Shown one piece after another: positions 26,196 through 34,203 of a stretch of 64,000 bases of DNA (its first letter is position 1; every line of letters starts with the position of its first letter). The position numbers were made by a program, and so were the translations under genes. Source of the DNA: Celeribacter ethanolicus (GTDB lineage Bacteria; Pseudomonadota; Alphaproteobacteria; Rhodobacterales; Rhodobacteraceae); the NCBI RefSeq assembly GCF_001550095.1, contig NZ_LRUC01000013.1:1-64000 (forward strand), given 5' to 3'. The notes beneath the pieces were generated by a model. It searched no databases and was not told where the DNA came from. It saw only the letters and a program-made list of their open reading frames with translations.

Positions 26196-27479
26196 TTAGC
26201 CGTAGATCAGCTTGGGAATGAAGAGGGAGATTTGCGGGATATAGGTGATCAGCAAGAGCACGATCAGGTTCACCAGCACGAAGGGCCAGACGCCTCGGAT
26301 GATGTCCGCCACGGGTTTGTTCAGCGTCGAGGAGGCGACGAAGATGTCGAGGCCAAAGGGTGGCGTGATCATCCCGAGGCTGACGTTGAGCGTCACCAGC
26401 ATACCGAAATGCACCGGATCGATGCCGAAACTCATGGCGACCGGGTAGAGCGGCGGCACCAGCACCAAAAGCGTCGAGTTCGGGTCGATGAACATGCCCG
26501 CCACGAAGAACAGCACGTTGACGGCGATCAGGAAGGAGATCTTGCCCGCGCCTGTCGCCTCAAGGAAGGCGATGATCTCGTTCGGGACCTGCGCCAGCGT
26601 GACGAAGAAGGAAATCAGCCCGCCCATGGCCAGAAGCACGAAGATGATCGAGGTGTTCACCGCGCTGTCTTCGGTGATCTTGGCGAGGCCTTTGAGATCA
26701 AGGGCGCGGAACACGAACATCTCGACGAGGATCGCATAGACCACGCTGACGGCGGCGGCCTCTGTGGGGGTGATAAAGCCGGAATAGATGCCGCCCAGGA
26801 TGATCACCGGCATGCCGAGCGCCCATTTCGCCTCCCAGATCGCTTTGAACCGCGCGGGCCAGGGCAGGCGCGCATCGTGCGTGACGCCATCGCGCGCGGC
26901 CTGGATGCGGACATAGACGGAGAAGGCGAGGCCCAGCAGAACGCCGACGGCAAGACCGCCTGCGAAGAGTTTCGAGATCGAAGTGCCGGTGATCCAGCCA
27001 TAGACAATGAGCGTGATCGAGGGCGGGATCAAAAGCGCGGTTTCGGCGGAGGAGACCAAAAGCCCGAGGCTGAATTTGTCGGAATAGCCTGCGCGACGCA
27101 GTTCCGGGTAGACCATGCGGCCCATGGCGGCCACCGTGGCAGGGGCGGAGCCGGAGACCGCGCCAAAGGCCATGGACCCGCCGACGACGACATGGCCCAT
27201 GCCGCCTTTGGTGTGGCCGACGAGCGCCTTGACGACAGAGATGAGTTGCCGTGCGATCTGGCCGGAACCCATGAGGTTGGCCGCGAAGATGAAGAACGGG
27301 ATCGCCAGAAGCGTCGAATGGTCGATCCCGCCGACGATCTTCTGCACCACGGCCGCGTCGGGCAGACGGGCGTAGAAGGCTTCCTTATAGGCCAGCGCGG
27401 GGATGCTCAGCACGAGGAGCATTTCGAAGCCCGCGACCAGGAGGATCACGGCGAGGAGGATGATGAGGGCGAAGATCAT
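26196..27479 (-). CDS. dctM: TRAP transporter large permease (DctM family)
   Basis: Large membrane subunit, 427 residues with about twelve hydrophobic segments, that carries the substrate with a sodium or proton gradient. Family signatures include FGAVSGSAPATVAAMG near residue 105 and GMITPPFGLDIFV near 370. The ATG at 27479 was chosen; it overlaps the stop of the small permease by 4 bases. The reading frame stays open much further upstream but that part is the small permease in another frame. Ligand choice belongs to the DctP protein upstream. Confidence 0.94.
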   Translation of the reverse strand: MIFALIILLAVILLVAGFEMLLVLSIPALAYKEAFYARLPDAAVVQKIVGGIDHSTLLAIPFFIFAANLMGSGQIARQLISVVKALVGHTKGGMGHVVVGGSMAFGAVSGSAPATVAAMGRMVYPELRRAGYSDKFSLGLLVSSAETALLIPPSITLIVYGWITGTSISKLFAGGLAVGVLLGLAFSVYVRIQAARDGVTHDARLPWPARFKAIWEAKWALGMPVIILGGIYSGFITPTEAAAVSVVYAILVEMFVFRALDLKGLAKITEDSAVNTSIIFVLLAMGGLISFFVTLAQVPNEIIAFLEATGAGKISFLIAVNVLFFVAGMFIDPNSTLLVLVPPLYPVAMSFGIDPVHFGMLVTLNVSLGMITPPFGLDIFVASSTLNKPVADIIRGVWPFVLVNLIVLLLITYIPQISLFIPKLIYG

Positions 27480-27967
27480 TCGGCGGCCTCCTGATAGCGG
27501 TCGATGAGTCCCAGAAGGCTGAGTCCATAACGCAGGCCCAAAAGCAGGAAGCCCGCGACGGGAGCGAGGTAGATCACGCCCATCGGCACACCGAGTGTGG
27601 GGGATTTCTGGCCGGATTTGAGCACGAATTGCACAAGATCGAGCGCCAGCCACGCCACATAAAGGCTCACGCAAAGCCCAACGAGATCAATGAGTTTCAA
27701 CACCGTTTTGCGCACCGGCTCGGGCAGGCGATCGCGCATATTGGTGATGCCCACATGTTTGCCCCGCTCCAAAGCCAGCCCGAGGGCCAGAAACACCAGA
27801 AACAGGTTCATGATCCGCACCGCTTCTTCGATCCAGGCGAAGCGGCTGGCGAATGTGCCGCCGATTTCTCGGGTCACGACCGAGCCGGTGTAGAGAAACA
27901 CCATGATCAGGAAAAGGGCGATGAGAACGGTTCTTTCGACCGTTCGGAGCAGAGTGAGGGCGTGCAT
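27476..27967 (-). CDS. dctQ: TRAP transporter small permease (DctQ family)
   Basis: Small membrane subunit of 163 residues with four predicted helices and the family pattern RFAWIEEAVRIMNLFLVFLA in the second helix region. The ATG at 27967 (MHALTLLR) is preferred because GAAAG precedes it; a GTG at 27985 would add six residues. It forms the membrane unit with DctM. Two stem-loops separate it from the binding-protein gene. Confidence 0.9.
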   Translation of the reverse strand: MHALTLLRTVERTVLIALFLIMVFLYTGSVVTREIGGTFASRFAWIEEAVRIMNLFLVFLALGLALERGKHVGITNMRDRLPEPVRKTVLKLIDLVGLCVSLYVAWLALDLVQFVLKSGQKSPTLGVPMGVIYLAPVAGFLLLGLRYGLSLLGLIDRYQEAAE

Positions 27968-28000
27968 GAGGGGGCTTTCGATCACCGTGGAAGAAGTGGC

Positions 28001-28059
28001 TCCGCATCCGGTTTGAGGCGAATGCGGAGCGGAAGGACCCGGAAGGGGACGCCGGGTCC
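28001..28059 (-). other. Tandem stem-loops between dctP and dctQ
   Basis: TCCGCAT / ATGCGGA (28001-28007 with 28022-28028) and GGACCCGG / CCGGGTCC (28035-28042 with 28052-28059). Neither is followed by a U tract on the minus strand. They probably stabilise the 3' end of the dctP message, giving more binding protein than permease. Confidence 0.5.
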
Positions 28060-28067
28060 GTCAGGTC

Positions 28068-29075
28068 TCAGAGATTGCCGTAGGCTTCGGTGTAGATGTC
28101 CAGAAGCGTCTGACCCGCGTCGCCGGTCTTGGCGACATAGGCGGCGGAGGCCGGGCCGAACATCACATCGCGGAATTCCGCACGCTCGGCCTCGTCGGCG
28201 ACACGCACATTGGTGCCTGCTTCCTTGATGGTCTCAAGCGCGCCCTCGACAGCGGCGGCTTTATGCGCGGTCAGCTCCGGGATCACCTCGGCAAACGCGT
28301 CTTTGATGATCGTCTGATAGTTTTCCGGCAGGCTGTCCCAGAACATCGGGTTGAAGAGGATCACATCCTCCATCGCGCCGTGGTCGGACACCACGAGGTT
28401 CTTCTGCACCTCGTAGAATTTCATCGCTTTAATGGTGTCGAGCGGGTTTTCCTCGCCGTCGACAACGCCGGTTTGCAGCGAGGTGTAGAGCTCACCGAAC
28501 GGCAGCGCGATGGCGGAGGCGCCAAGTGCGTTGAATTGTTCGATCAGGATCGAGCTGTCCATGACGCGGAATTTCTGACCGGCGAAATCGCCAAGCGTGT
28601 CGAGCGGTTCGTTGGAGGTGAACTGTTTCTTGCCGTTGGGCCAGAGATCAATCGCCACCATGCCCTTGTCGGAGAAGCTGTCGAGCAGTGCCTGACCGAA
28701 GGGACCGTCGCGCAGGGCGGCGGCTTTGTCGGGGTCTTCGGGGATGAGGTAGGGGATGTCGAGGATCGACACCAGCGGGTTGAAGCCGCCGAGGAAAGCG
28801 GCGGGCGCGACGGTCGCCTCAAGCGTGCCAAGCTGAACACCCTCGTTCATCTGGCGCTGGTTGCCGAGCTGGCCTTGCGGGAAAATCTGGAATTCCACAT
28901 CGCCGTCGGTGCGCTCGGAGACGAGTTCCGCAACCTTCTCGAGGTGGATGTGGCGGCTTTGCTGTGTGCTTTCGAGATGGCCGATGCGGGCCACGTAATC
29001 CTGCGCGAGCGCGGGGCTGGCCATGGCGAGCCCGGCCAGCAGCAGGGCGGACAGAAAGGGGGTGGATTGAGACAT
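28068..29075 (-). CDS. dctP: TRAP transporter periplasmic binding protein (DctP family)
   Basis: 335-residue solute receptor with a Sec signal peptide (FLSALLLAGLAMASPALAQ, cleavage after ALA near residue 24). The fold shows the family segments KFRVMDSSILIEQFNALGA near residue 166, with the arginine that usually clamps a ligand carboxylate, and LQTGVVDGEENP near 205. The expected ligand is therefore a carboxylate. With PyrK, PyrD, a carbamoylase and PyrE downstream, orotate, dihydroorotate or N-carbamoylaspartate are reasonable candidates; this is not shown by sequence alone. Confidence 0.92.
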   Translation of the reverse strand: MSQSTPFLSALLLAGLAMASPALAQDYVARIGHLESTQQSRHIHLEKVAELVSERTDGDVEFQIFPQGQLGNQRQMNEGVQLGTLEATVAPAAFLGGFNPLVSILDIPYLIPEDPDKAAALRDGPFGQALLDSFSDKGMVAIDLWPNGKKQFTSNEPLDTLGDFAGQKFRVMDSSILIEQFNALGASAIALPFGELYTSLQTGVVDGEENPLDTIKAMKFYEVQKNLVVSDHGAMEDVILFNPMFWDSLPENYQTIIKDAFAEVIPELTAHKAAAVEGALETIKEAGTNVRVADEAERAEFRDVMFGPASAAYVAKTGDAGQTLLDIYTEAYGNL

Positions 29076-29145
29076 GTAGCGCTCCCGGTTGGTTTGGTTC
29101 TCGAGATCATAGACTCCCGAAAGCGGAGGTCAGGTCAATAAAAAA

Positions 29146-29161
29146 GTCTAAAAAATGAGAC
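29146..29161. promoter_or_regulatory. GTCT-N8-AGAC element before the TRAP-pyr operon
   Basis: GTCT at 29146-29149 and AGAC at 29158-29161, spaced exactly as in the palindrome at the regulator gene (30163-30178). It lies about 70-85 bases upstream of the dctP start in an AT-rich promoter region (29076-29221). It is a candidate operator for the adjacent XRE-type regulator. Confidence 0.5.
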
Positions 29162-29221
29162 GAAATTCGATTTTGACCAGATGATTTATTTTTTGGATGA
29201 AATTTTAGGCTGAAATCCGGG

Positions 29222-30184
29222 TCAGATCCCCTCGCGTGCGATCAGGTCTTCGACATGTTCCGCCGCCTCGCGCCCCTTGAGCGCGCTGGCCCACAGCCGC
29301 TCCGCGATGCCCTCGTGCAGTTCGAGCGCTTCCGGGGCGGAAGTGATCAGGCCGACGCCGATACGAATGTTCGGATTGTGGCCGAGGCGAAACGGGCTGA
29401 TCGTGAGGATCGAGCGCCCGGCCTGGCGCATGATCTGAAAGGAGGTGGAGGGGATCGGTTCGCGGGCGACGCCGATCTGGATGCCGATGTCGGGCGCGCG
29501 CAGCATCCCGACGATGTGCCGCACCTCGGCGAGCGCCATCCTGCGGCGCTGTGCGCGGATTTCCTGCGGCAATTCCGGGCGTCCCTCAAGGCCTTCACGC
29601 AGGAATTTGCGAATATCCGCATCCGAGATGATCGAGGCGAGCAAAGGCCGCCTTTGCGCAAAACGCTGTTTTCTTCTCTCAAGAATTTCAAGGATTCTGT
29701 CGATGTCCTGATGTTCCGAGACAGGCACGGATTCGCCCAGAACATCCTTGAGCACGGCGTCGTAGCGTCCGGTCGTCACCAGATAGGAGATCGGGCTGAA
29801 CAGGCCGATGATCTGCTCGCAATCTTCTTCGATCTGACGCATGCGCTCGAAGAAGCTCACGGCATTGTCGACATATTCGATGCCGACGCCCAGAAGGCTC
29901 GGCAGAGACATATGCAGCTCATGGGCGATGGCCGCGAGCATATCGATCTTGGCGATCTCACCTTTCTCGGCCCGGTAAAGCGCGGCGCGGGAAATGTTCA
30001 GCCGGGTCGCAAGCTCTTCCGGCGAGAGGTTGCGCCCGAGGCGATGGGCCTTGAGCCGTGCGCCGATGTCTTGGAAATTGATTTGGGTGTCTTCCACTCT
30101 GAACTCGCTTGAAATCTGCCTGACCGTCTCGTGCCGGATCGGAAAGACACGGCAAACGTGTTGTCTCAAACTTGAGACAAGCAT
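29222..30184 (-). CDS. XRE-type transcriptional regulator with C-terminal effector region
   Basis: 320-residue protein with a Cro/C1-type helix-turn-helix at about residues 40-95 (IGARLKAHRLGRNLSPEELA, then ISRAALYRAEKGEI) and a long C-terminal region. I do not recognise that region with certainty; it resembles the sensor part of regulators for small-molecule uptake genes. GGGGAAACC precedes the ATG at 30184. A perfect palindrome overlaps codons 2-8, so either the gene represses itself at its own start or translation begins further in, for instance at a GTG near residue 30. It lies upstream of, and in the same direction as, the TRAP-pyr operon. Confidence 0.85.
   Translation of the reverse strand: MLVSSLRQHVCRVFPIRHETVRQISSEFRVEDTQINFQDIGARLKAHRLGRNLSPEELATRLNISRAALYRAEKGEIAKIDMLAAIAHELHMSLPSLLGVGIEYVDNAVSFFERMRQIEEDCEQIIGLFSPISYLVTTGRYDAVLKDVLGESVPVSEHQDIDRILEILERRKQRFAQRRPLLASIISDADIRKFLREGLEGRPELPQEIRAQRRRMALAEVRHIVGMLRAPDIGIQIGVAREPIPSTSFQIMRQAGRSILTISPFRLGHNPNIRIGVGLITSAPEALELHEGIAERLWASALKGREAAEHVEDLIAREGI
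30161..30180. promoter_or_regulatory. Perfect palindrome at the regulator start (TTGTCTCAA-AC-TTGAGACAA)
   Basis: Nine-base arms around a 2-base centre, positioned across the first codons of the XRE regulator gene. Its GTCT-N8-AGAC core recurs before dctP. The two sites together suggest autoregulation plus control of the TRAP-pyr operon. Confidence 0.65.
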
Positions 30185-30341
30185 GGTTTCCCCGATCTCG
30201 CAAGAGTGATTTCAAAAGCGTCTCTGGTGAAAATTTTGTCGAAATTCCCGGAAAACATCCGTCGCTTCTGCCGATCGGGCAGCTTCGTCGTGTGTGTGGA
30301 ATGGGGAGGCGCCGGAGCGGAAGGCCCGGCGCCGTCTTTCG

Positions 30342-32096
30342 TCAGCGCGCGAGCACCGCGCTCAGAACCCGTTTCAGTTCGGCCTTCGGTTCCTTGGCAA
30401 GCTTGTGGCTGCGCCAGGCGACATGGTGGTCGGGGCGCACCAGCAGACAGCCCGTGTCGGTGATCTCACTGGCGCGGGCCCAGTCGCCGCTGTGGTCCAT
30501 GTAGGGACGGCGCGGGCCGATGACGTGGCAGGCGATCTCGAGGCCGAGTTCGGAGGAAAGCTCCTCTGCCGCCGCACACCAGGCCTCGCCGCCCAATCCC
30601 GTCAGCACGGTGAACCTGCCGTGGCCGCAAAGATCGAGCGAAGACACTTCCGCCCCGTCCGTGGCATAGAGCCAGGTATGCGGCAGGCGGGCGCCGGGCC
30701 AGGTCGTCGGCTGGTGATGCAGCTCGGCATCGAGTTCGAAATCCGGCTCCACCTGACCGTCTGTGAGCACGGCCCCGGAGCGGTAGCGCTGGTTCATCTC
30801 CACGCCATGGGCATCGAATTCGTATTTCTTGAAGGCGATGGCCTTGCGGATCGCCTCGCGCTGTCTTTCCGCCGCCGAGGTGCCGTCGCACCGGGCCTCC
30901 AGGTTCTTCTGCATCTGCACCGGGTCGACGCCTTCGCTCATGCCGAGCGCGTCGAAGATCGGGCCGGTCTCGCCGATCGACTTGTTGGCGCGGGTGACGA
31001 TCTGTTTCGCCACGGGCGCCCGTTCGGCGGTGTAGCTGTCGAGCAGCGCTTCACCGGCCTGATCCTTGAGCACCATGGCGAGTTTCCATGCGAGGTTGAA
31101 ACTGTCCTGAATCGACGTGTTCGACCCGAGCCCGTTCGAGGGCGGGTGCCGGTGCACGGCGTCGCCCATGCAGAACACGCGGCCTTTCGACAGTTCGGTG
31201 GCGTAATAGTTGTTCACCGTCCAGGTGTTGGCGCTGAGAAGTTCGATCTTCAGTTCCGGGTCGCCGATCAGTTGACGCGCCACGTCGGTGGCCATCTCCT
31301 CGGTCACTTTGGGTTCCGGGGCGTTGATGTCATAGCCCCAGACGATCAGCCATTCGTTCCATGGCCGCACCATGCGCACCAGACCCATGCCGATGCCGCC
31401 GACATCCGCGCCGGGCTGCATTACCCAATAGAGCACGGAGGGTCGGTGGGCGACGTATTTCGACAGATCCGCCTTGAACAGGATGTTCATCGAGCCGCCG
31501 ACGCCCATTTGCCCATCGAAGGGCAGGCCGAGATGGTCGGCGACCAGCGATTTCGCGCCGTCCGCGCCGATGAGATATTTCGAGCGGATGGTGATGTCCT
31601 TGCCCGACAGCCGGTCGCGGCAGGTGGTGGTCACACCGCCATCGTCCTGTTCGTGGCGCAGGTATTCGGTCGACATTTTCGCCTGCGTGCCGCGCGAACA
31701 GGCGGTTTTGAACAGGATCGGTTCCATGAAGGTCTGCGGCAGGTCGTTCATCGTCGAGGGCGAGGACATCTTGTGCTCCGCCGCCGAGAGCGGATGATTG
31801 CCCCAGGCCTTCATGCGGCCGATTTCTTCGCCCGCAAGGCTTTCGCAAAAGATGTTCTCGCCCATCAACTCCTTGTGGGTGGCGTGCAGATAGGCCTCGT
31901 CCTCGACCTCGCGCCCGAGATCGCGCAGCACCTCCATGGTGCGCTGGTTGGTGATATGGGCGCGCGGCGTGTTGGCGAGCCAGCGGTAGCGGTTCACCAC
32001 CATATTCTCGATGCCGTAGCTCGACAGCAACGCGGCCGTGGCCGAGCCGGCGGGTCCGGTGCCGATGATGAGGACATCCGTTTCGTAATCGGACAT
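30342..32096 (-). CDS. FAD-dependent aromatic hydroxylase, TfdB / phenol 2-monooxygenase type
   Basis: 584-residue class A flavoprotein monooxygenase that would add a hydroxyl ortho to a phenolic OH using NAD(P)H and O2. GTGPAGSATAALL near residue 12 binds FAD. RAHITNQRTMEVLRDLG near 45 is a strong match to chlorophenol hydroxylases such as TfdB. GRVFCMGDAVHRHPPSNGLG near 320 is the second FAD motif, and a thioredoxin-like C-terminal domain completes the PheA/TfdB architecture. AGGGAGGAG precedes the ATG at 32096. It is divergent from a LysR gene and near hydroxyquinol-pathway genes, so a resorcinol- or chlorophenol-type substrate is likely. Confidence 0.9.
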   Translation of the reverse strand: MSDYETDVLIIGTGPAGSATAALLSSYGIENMVVNRYRWLANTPRAHITNQRTMEVLRDLGREVEDEAYLHATHKELMGENIFCESLAGEEIGRMKAWGNHPLSAAEHKMSSPSTMNDLPQTFMEPILFKTACSRGTQAKMSTEYLRHEQDDGGVTTTCRDRLSGKDITIRSKYLIGADGAKSLVADHLGLPFDGQMGVGGSMNILFKADLSKYVAHRPSVLYWVMQPGADVGGIGMGLVRMVRPWNEWLIVWGYDINAPEPKVTEEMATDVARQLIGDPELKIELLSANTWTVNNYYATELSKGRVFCMGDAVHRHPPSNGLGSNTSIQDSFNLAWKLAMVLKDQAGEALLDSYTAERAPVAKQIVTRANKSIGETGPIFDALGMSEGVDPVQMQKNLEARCDGTSAAERQREAIRKAIAFKKYEFDAHGVEMNQRYRSGAVLTDGQVEPDFELDAELHHQPTTWPGARLPHTWLYATDGAEVSSLDLCGHGRFTVLTGLGGEAWCAAAEELSSELGLEIACHVIGPRRPYMDHSGDWARASEITDTGCLLVRPDHHVAWRSHKLAKEPKAELKRVLSAVLAR

Positions 32097-32270
32097 ATGC
32101 GTCTCCTCCCTAAGTGACGTCTGTGCGGTTCTGGTGTGCGACTGGTGTGGACCTTCGTGACGGTTGGGCTCCTCTTCCCGGATAGCGTCGATCCACCTCA
32201 TTGTGCCCACATTAGGGATGCAAAATTTCTGTGGCTTTTAATCTGCATCTGGATAATATCTCATTTTGTT

Positions 32271-33221
32271 ATGAAGATAGACAGTGAACATCTCGAAATC
32301 CTGGCCATGATCGTCGAAAAGGGCGGTCTGACCGAGGGGGCGGAGGCGATGGGCAAGTCCCAACCCTCCGTGTCGCGAACCATTTCCAATTTCGAGAAGC
32401 GGCTCGGTATGCCGTTGTTCGAACCGGGGCGGAGGCCCCTGACACCGACGGAATTCGGGCGCACCCTGGCCGAGATCGGGTTGCGGATTCACAATCTGAA
32501 CCGCGAGGCCAGCGTGCTGGTCGAAAATTTCCGTAAAGGCCACGCCGGGCATCTGCGCATCGGCGGCACGCCCTTGTTCATGGACGGGGTGATCACCACC
32601 ATGCTGGCCGAGTTTCAGGACCGGATCGGCGGCGCGCAGTTCGAACAGACCTATGGCTATTTCGAAAGCCTTGTGACCAAGCTGCGCAATAAGACGCTCG
32701 ATCTGGCAATCCTGCCGATGCAGGTCCGGCATGTGCCGCTCGATCTGGATTTCCAGCCGCTGCTCGAGGGCCGCAATGTCATCGCCTGTCGCAAGGGCCA
32801 TCCGCTGACGCGTCGCGGGCCGATCACCCTGTCGGAGATCGACGCCTATTCCTGGGTCGCGCCGCCCGCCGACAGCCCGCTGTTCCGCGACCTGAAGCGC
32901 GCCATCATTTCCATCGGCAGCGAGAACTTCCAGTTCACCTTTTCGGGCGGCACGCTGGCTTCGATCTCGTCCTTTCTGGCGCGCTCCAACTGTCTGACCG
33001 TGCTGCCTTATTCCGTGGTCTACCTGATGCAGGGGCAGGGCAATATCGTCTCTCTGCCGATCAAGGTCGAACACCCGGACCGGGCTCTTGGCGTGCTCAC
33101 GCGCAAGGGCGAAAACCTCGCGCCGGTGGGGAAGGCTTTGGTGAAATTCCTGGCCTCGGAATGCGACCATCTGGAACGGCGGATGGAGCGGGAAAACCAG
33201 CTTTCCAGGCGCCGTCCCTGA
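32271..33221 (+). CDS. LysR-family transcriptional regulator
   Basis: 316-residue regulator with the N-terminal winged helix (LTEGAEAMGKSQPSVSRTIS at about residues 20-39) and a periplasmic-binding-like effector domain. The ATG at 32271 is used; the open frame extends upstream but that part is intergenic. Divergence from the TfdB-like hydroxylase, with a 174-base shared promoter region, is the classical arrangement for a LysR activator sensing an aromatic inducer. It ends directly against the convergent TetR gene with no gap. Confidence 0.92.
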   Translation: MKIDSEHLEILAMIVEKGGLTEGAEAMGKSQPSVSRTISNFEKRLGMPLFEPGRRPLTPTEFGRTLAEIGLRIHNLNREASVLVENFRKGHAGHLRIGGTPLFMDGVITTMLAEFQDRIGGAQFEQTYGYFESLVTKLRNKTLDLAILPMQVRHVPLDLDFQPLLEGRNVIACRKGHPLTRRGPITLSEIDAYSWVAPPADSPLFRDLKRAIISIGSENFQFTFSGGTLASISSFLARSNCLTVLPYSVVYLMQGQGNIVSLPIKVEHPDRALGVLTRKGENLAPVGKALVKFLASECDHLERRMERENQLSRRRP

Positions 33222-33905
33222 TCAGGGTGCCGATCCGACGGGCAGGGCCTGAATGGACGGCAAATCGGGCAGGGGCCGGGCGGCCAGTTCCTCCGCCCCG
33301 TCGCCTTCGATCCCTGCCATGGCGAGCAGCCGGGCGATGATCGGAACCTTGCTGTCCGCGCTCTGTCGGCCTTCTGTGATGGCAAGACTGACGCCGATGA
33401 TGGCATGGCAACTCAGCCGCCAGACCAGCGCCGGATCGGTGGCGCGAAATCGCCCGGCGGCGACGGCATTGGTCAGATCGCGGATCGCAAATGGCCCCAT
33501 GCAACGAAACAACGCGTCCGCGATCACCTCGGAGCGCGGCAGCATCTGTTGCCAGCGCGGATCGGTCGTGGCGGTGTCGAGCACGGTGCGAATGCCGAAA
33601 GCGTAGACCTGTGCCGGATCCTCGAACGTGTCGGTGACCGTCTCGATCCGCATCGCCAGTTCCTGCATCAGGCTTTCGAGCACGGCGAGGGCAAGTTCAT
33701 CTTTGGATTTGAAATAGTTATATACCGTGCCTGCGCCCACATCGGCGCGCTCTGCGATTTCCAGCATGGTCGCCGCGTCGACGCCTTTTTCCGCCATGAT
33801 CGCGCGTGCCGCTGCGATCAGCGCGGCGCGGTTGCGCCTCTGCCGTCGGGCAACGCGGCCCTCTGCCTTCGGGGCCGTTGGGGATGCGGTGTCTGTCTCG
33901 GGCAT
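33222..33905 (-). CDS. TetR-family transcriptional regulator
   Basis: 227-residue repressor with a TetR helix-turn-helix at about residues 25-70 (LEIADRADVGAGTVYNYF-like pattern, here AERADVGAGTVYNYFKSK) and an all-helical ligand domain. It is divergent from the MhpA-like hydroxylase gene, whose promoter it most likely represses until an aromatic inducer is present. Repeated GAATAT-containing AT-rich stretches near 33920-33940 and 34078-34085 are possible sites. Confidence 0.9.
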   Translation of the reverse strand: MPETDTASPTAPKAEGRVARRQRRNRAALIAAARAIMAEKGVDAATMLEIAERADVGAGTVYNYFKSKDELALAVLESLMQELAMRIETVTDTFEDPAQVYAFGIRTVLDTATTDPRWQQMLPRSEVIADALFRCMGPFAIRDLTNAVAAGRFRATDPALVWRLSCHAIIGVSLAITEGRQSADSKVPIIARLLAMAGIEGDGAEELAARPLPDLPSIQALPVGSAP

Positions 33906-34203
33906 CGGCTCTCTCCGTTCATAATCGAATCATATTCACTTTTGCCTCCGGGCTCAACACGGCGCTCAACACGGGGCGCAGCCTCCGGTGCGCGTCTCGA
34001 CCACCTCGTGGCCGGTAAAATCTCAATGTGATCAAGCCTCTGGTTGTGAAAATAAATGACGAAAACTCAAAGTTGACGAATATTCATTTTCTTGCAACGC
34101 TAAAGGCATAGGTCGGCAAAGCCCACGGGAGGGCGGGGCGCCGGCGGAGGAAAATCGCATTTCGGCATAGGCCGCAGCGGGAGACCGCTTCAGGGAGGAA
34201 ATC
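33906..34203. other. Divergent promoter region of the TetR gene and the hydroxyquinol operon
   Basis: 298 bases without a gene. GAATATTC (34078-34085) is an 8-bp palindrome directly after a TTGACG box (34073-34078). A related GAATATGATTC, read on the minus strand, lies near the TetR start. These are candidates for promoter and operator, seen only as short matches. Confidence 0.4.
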
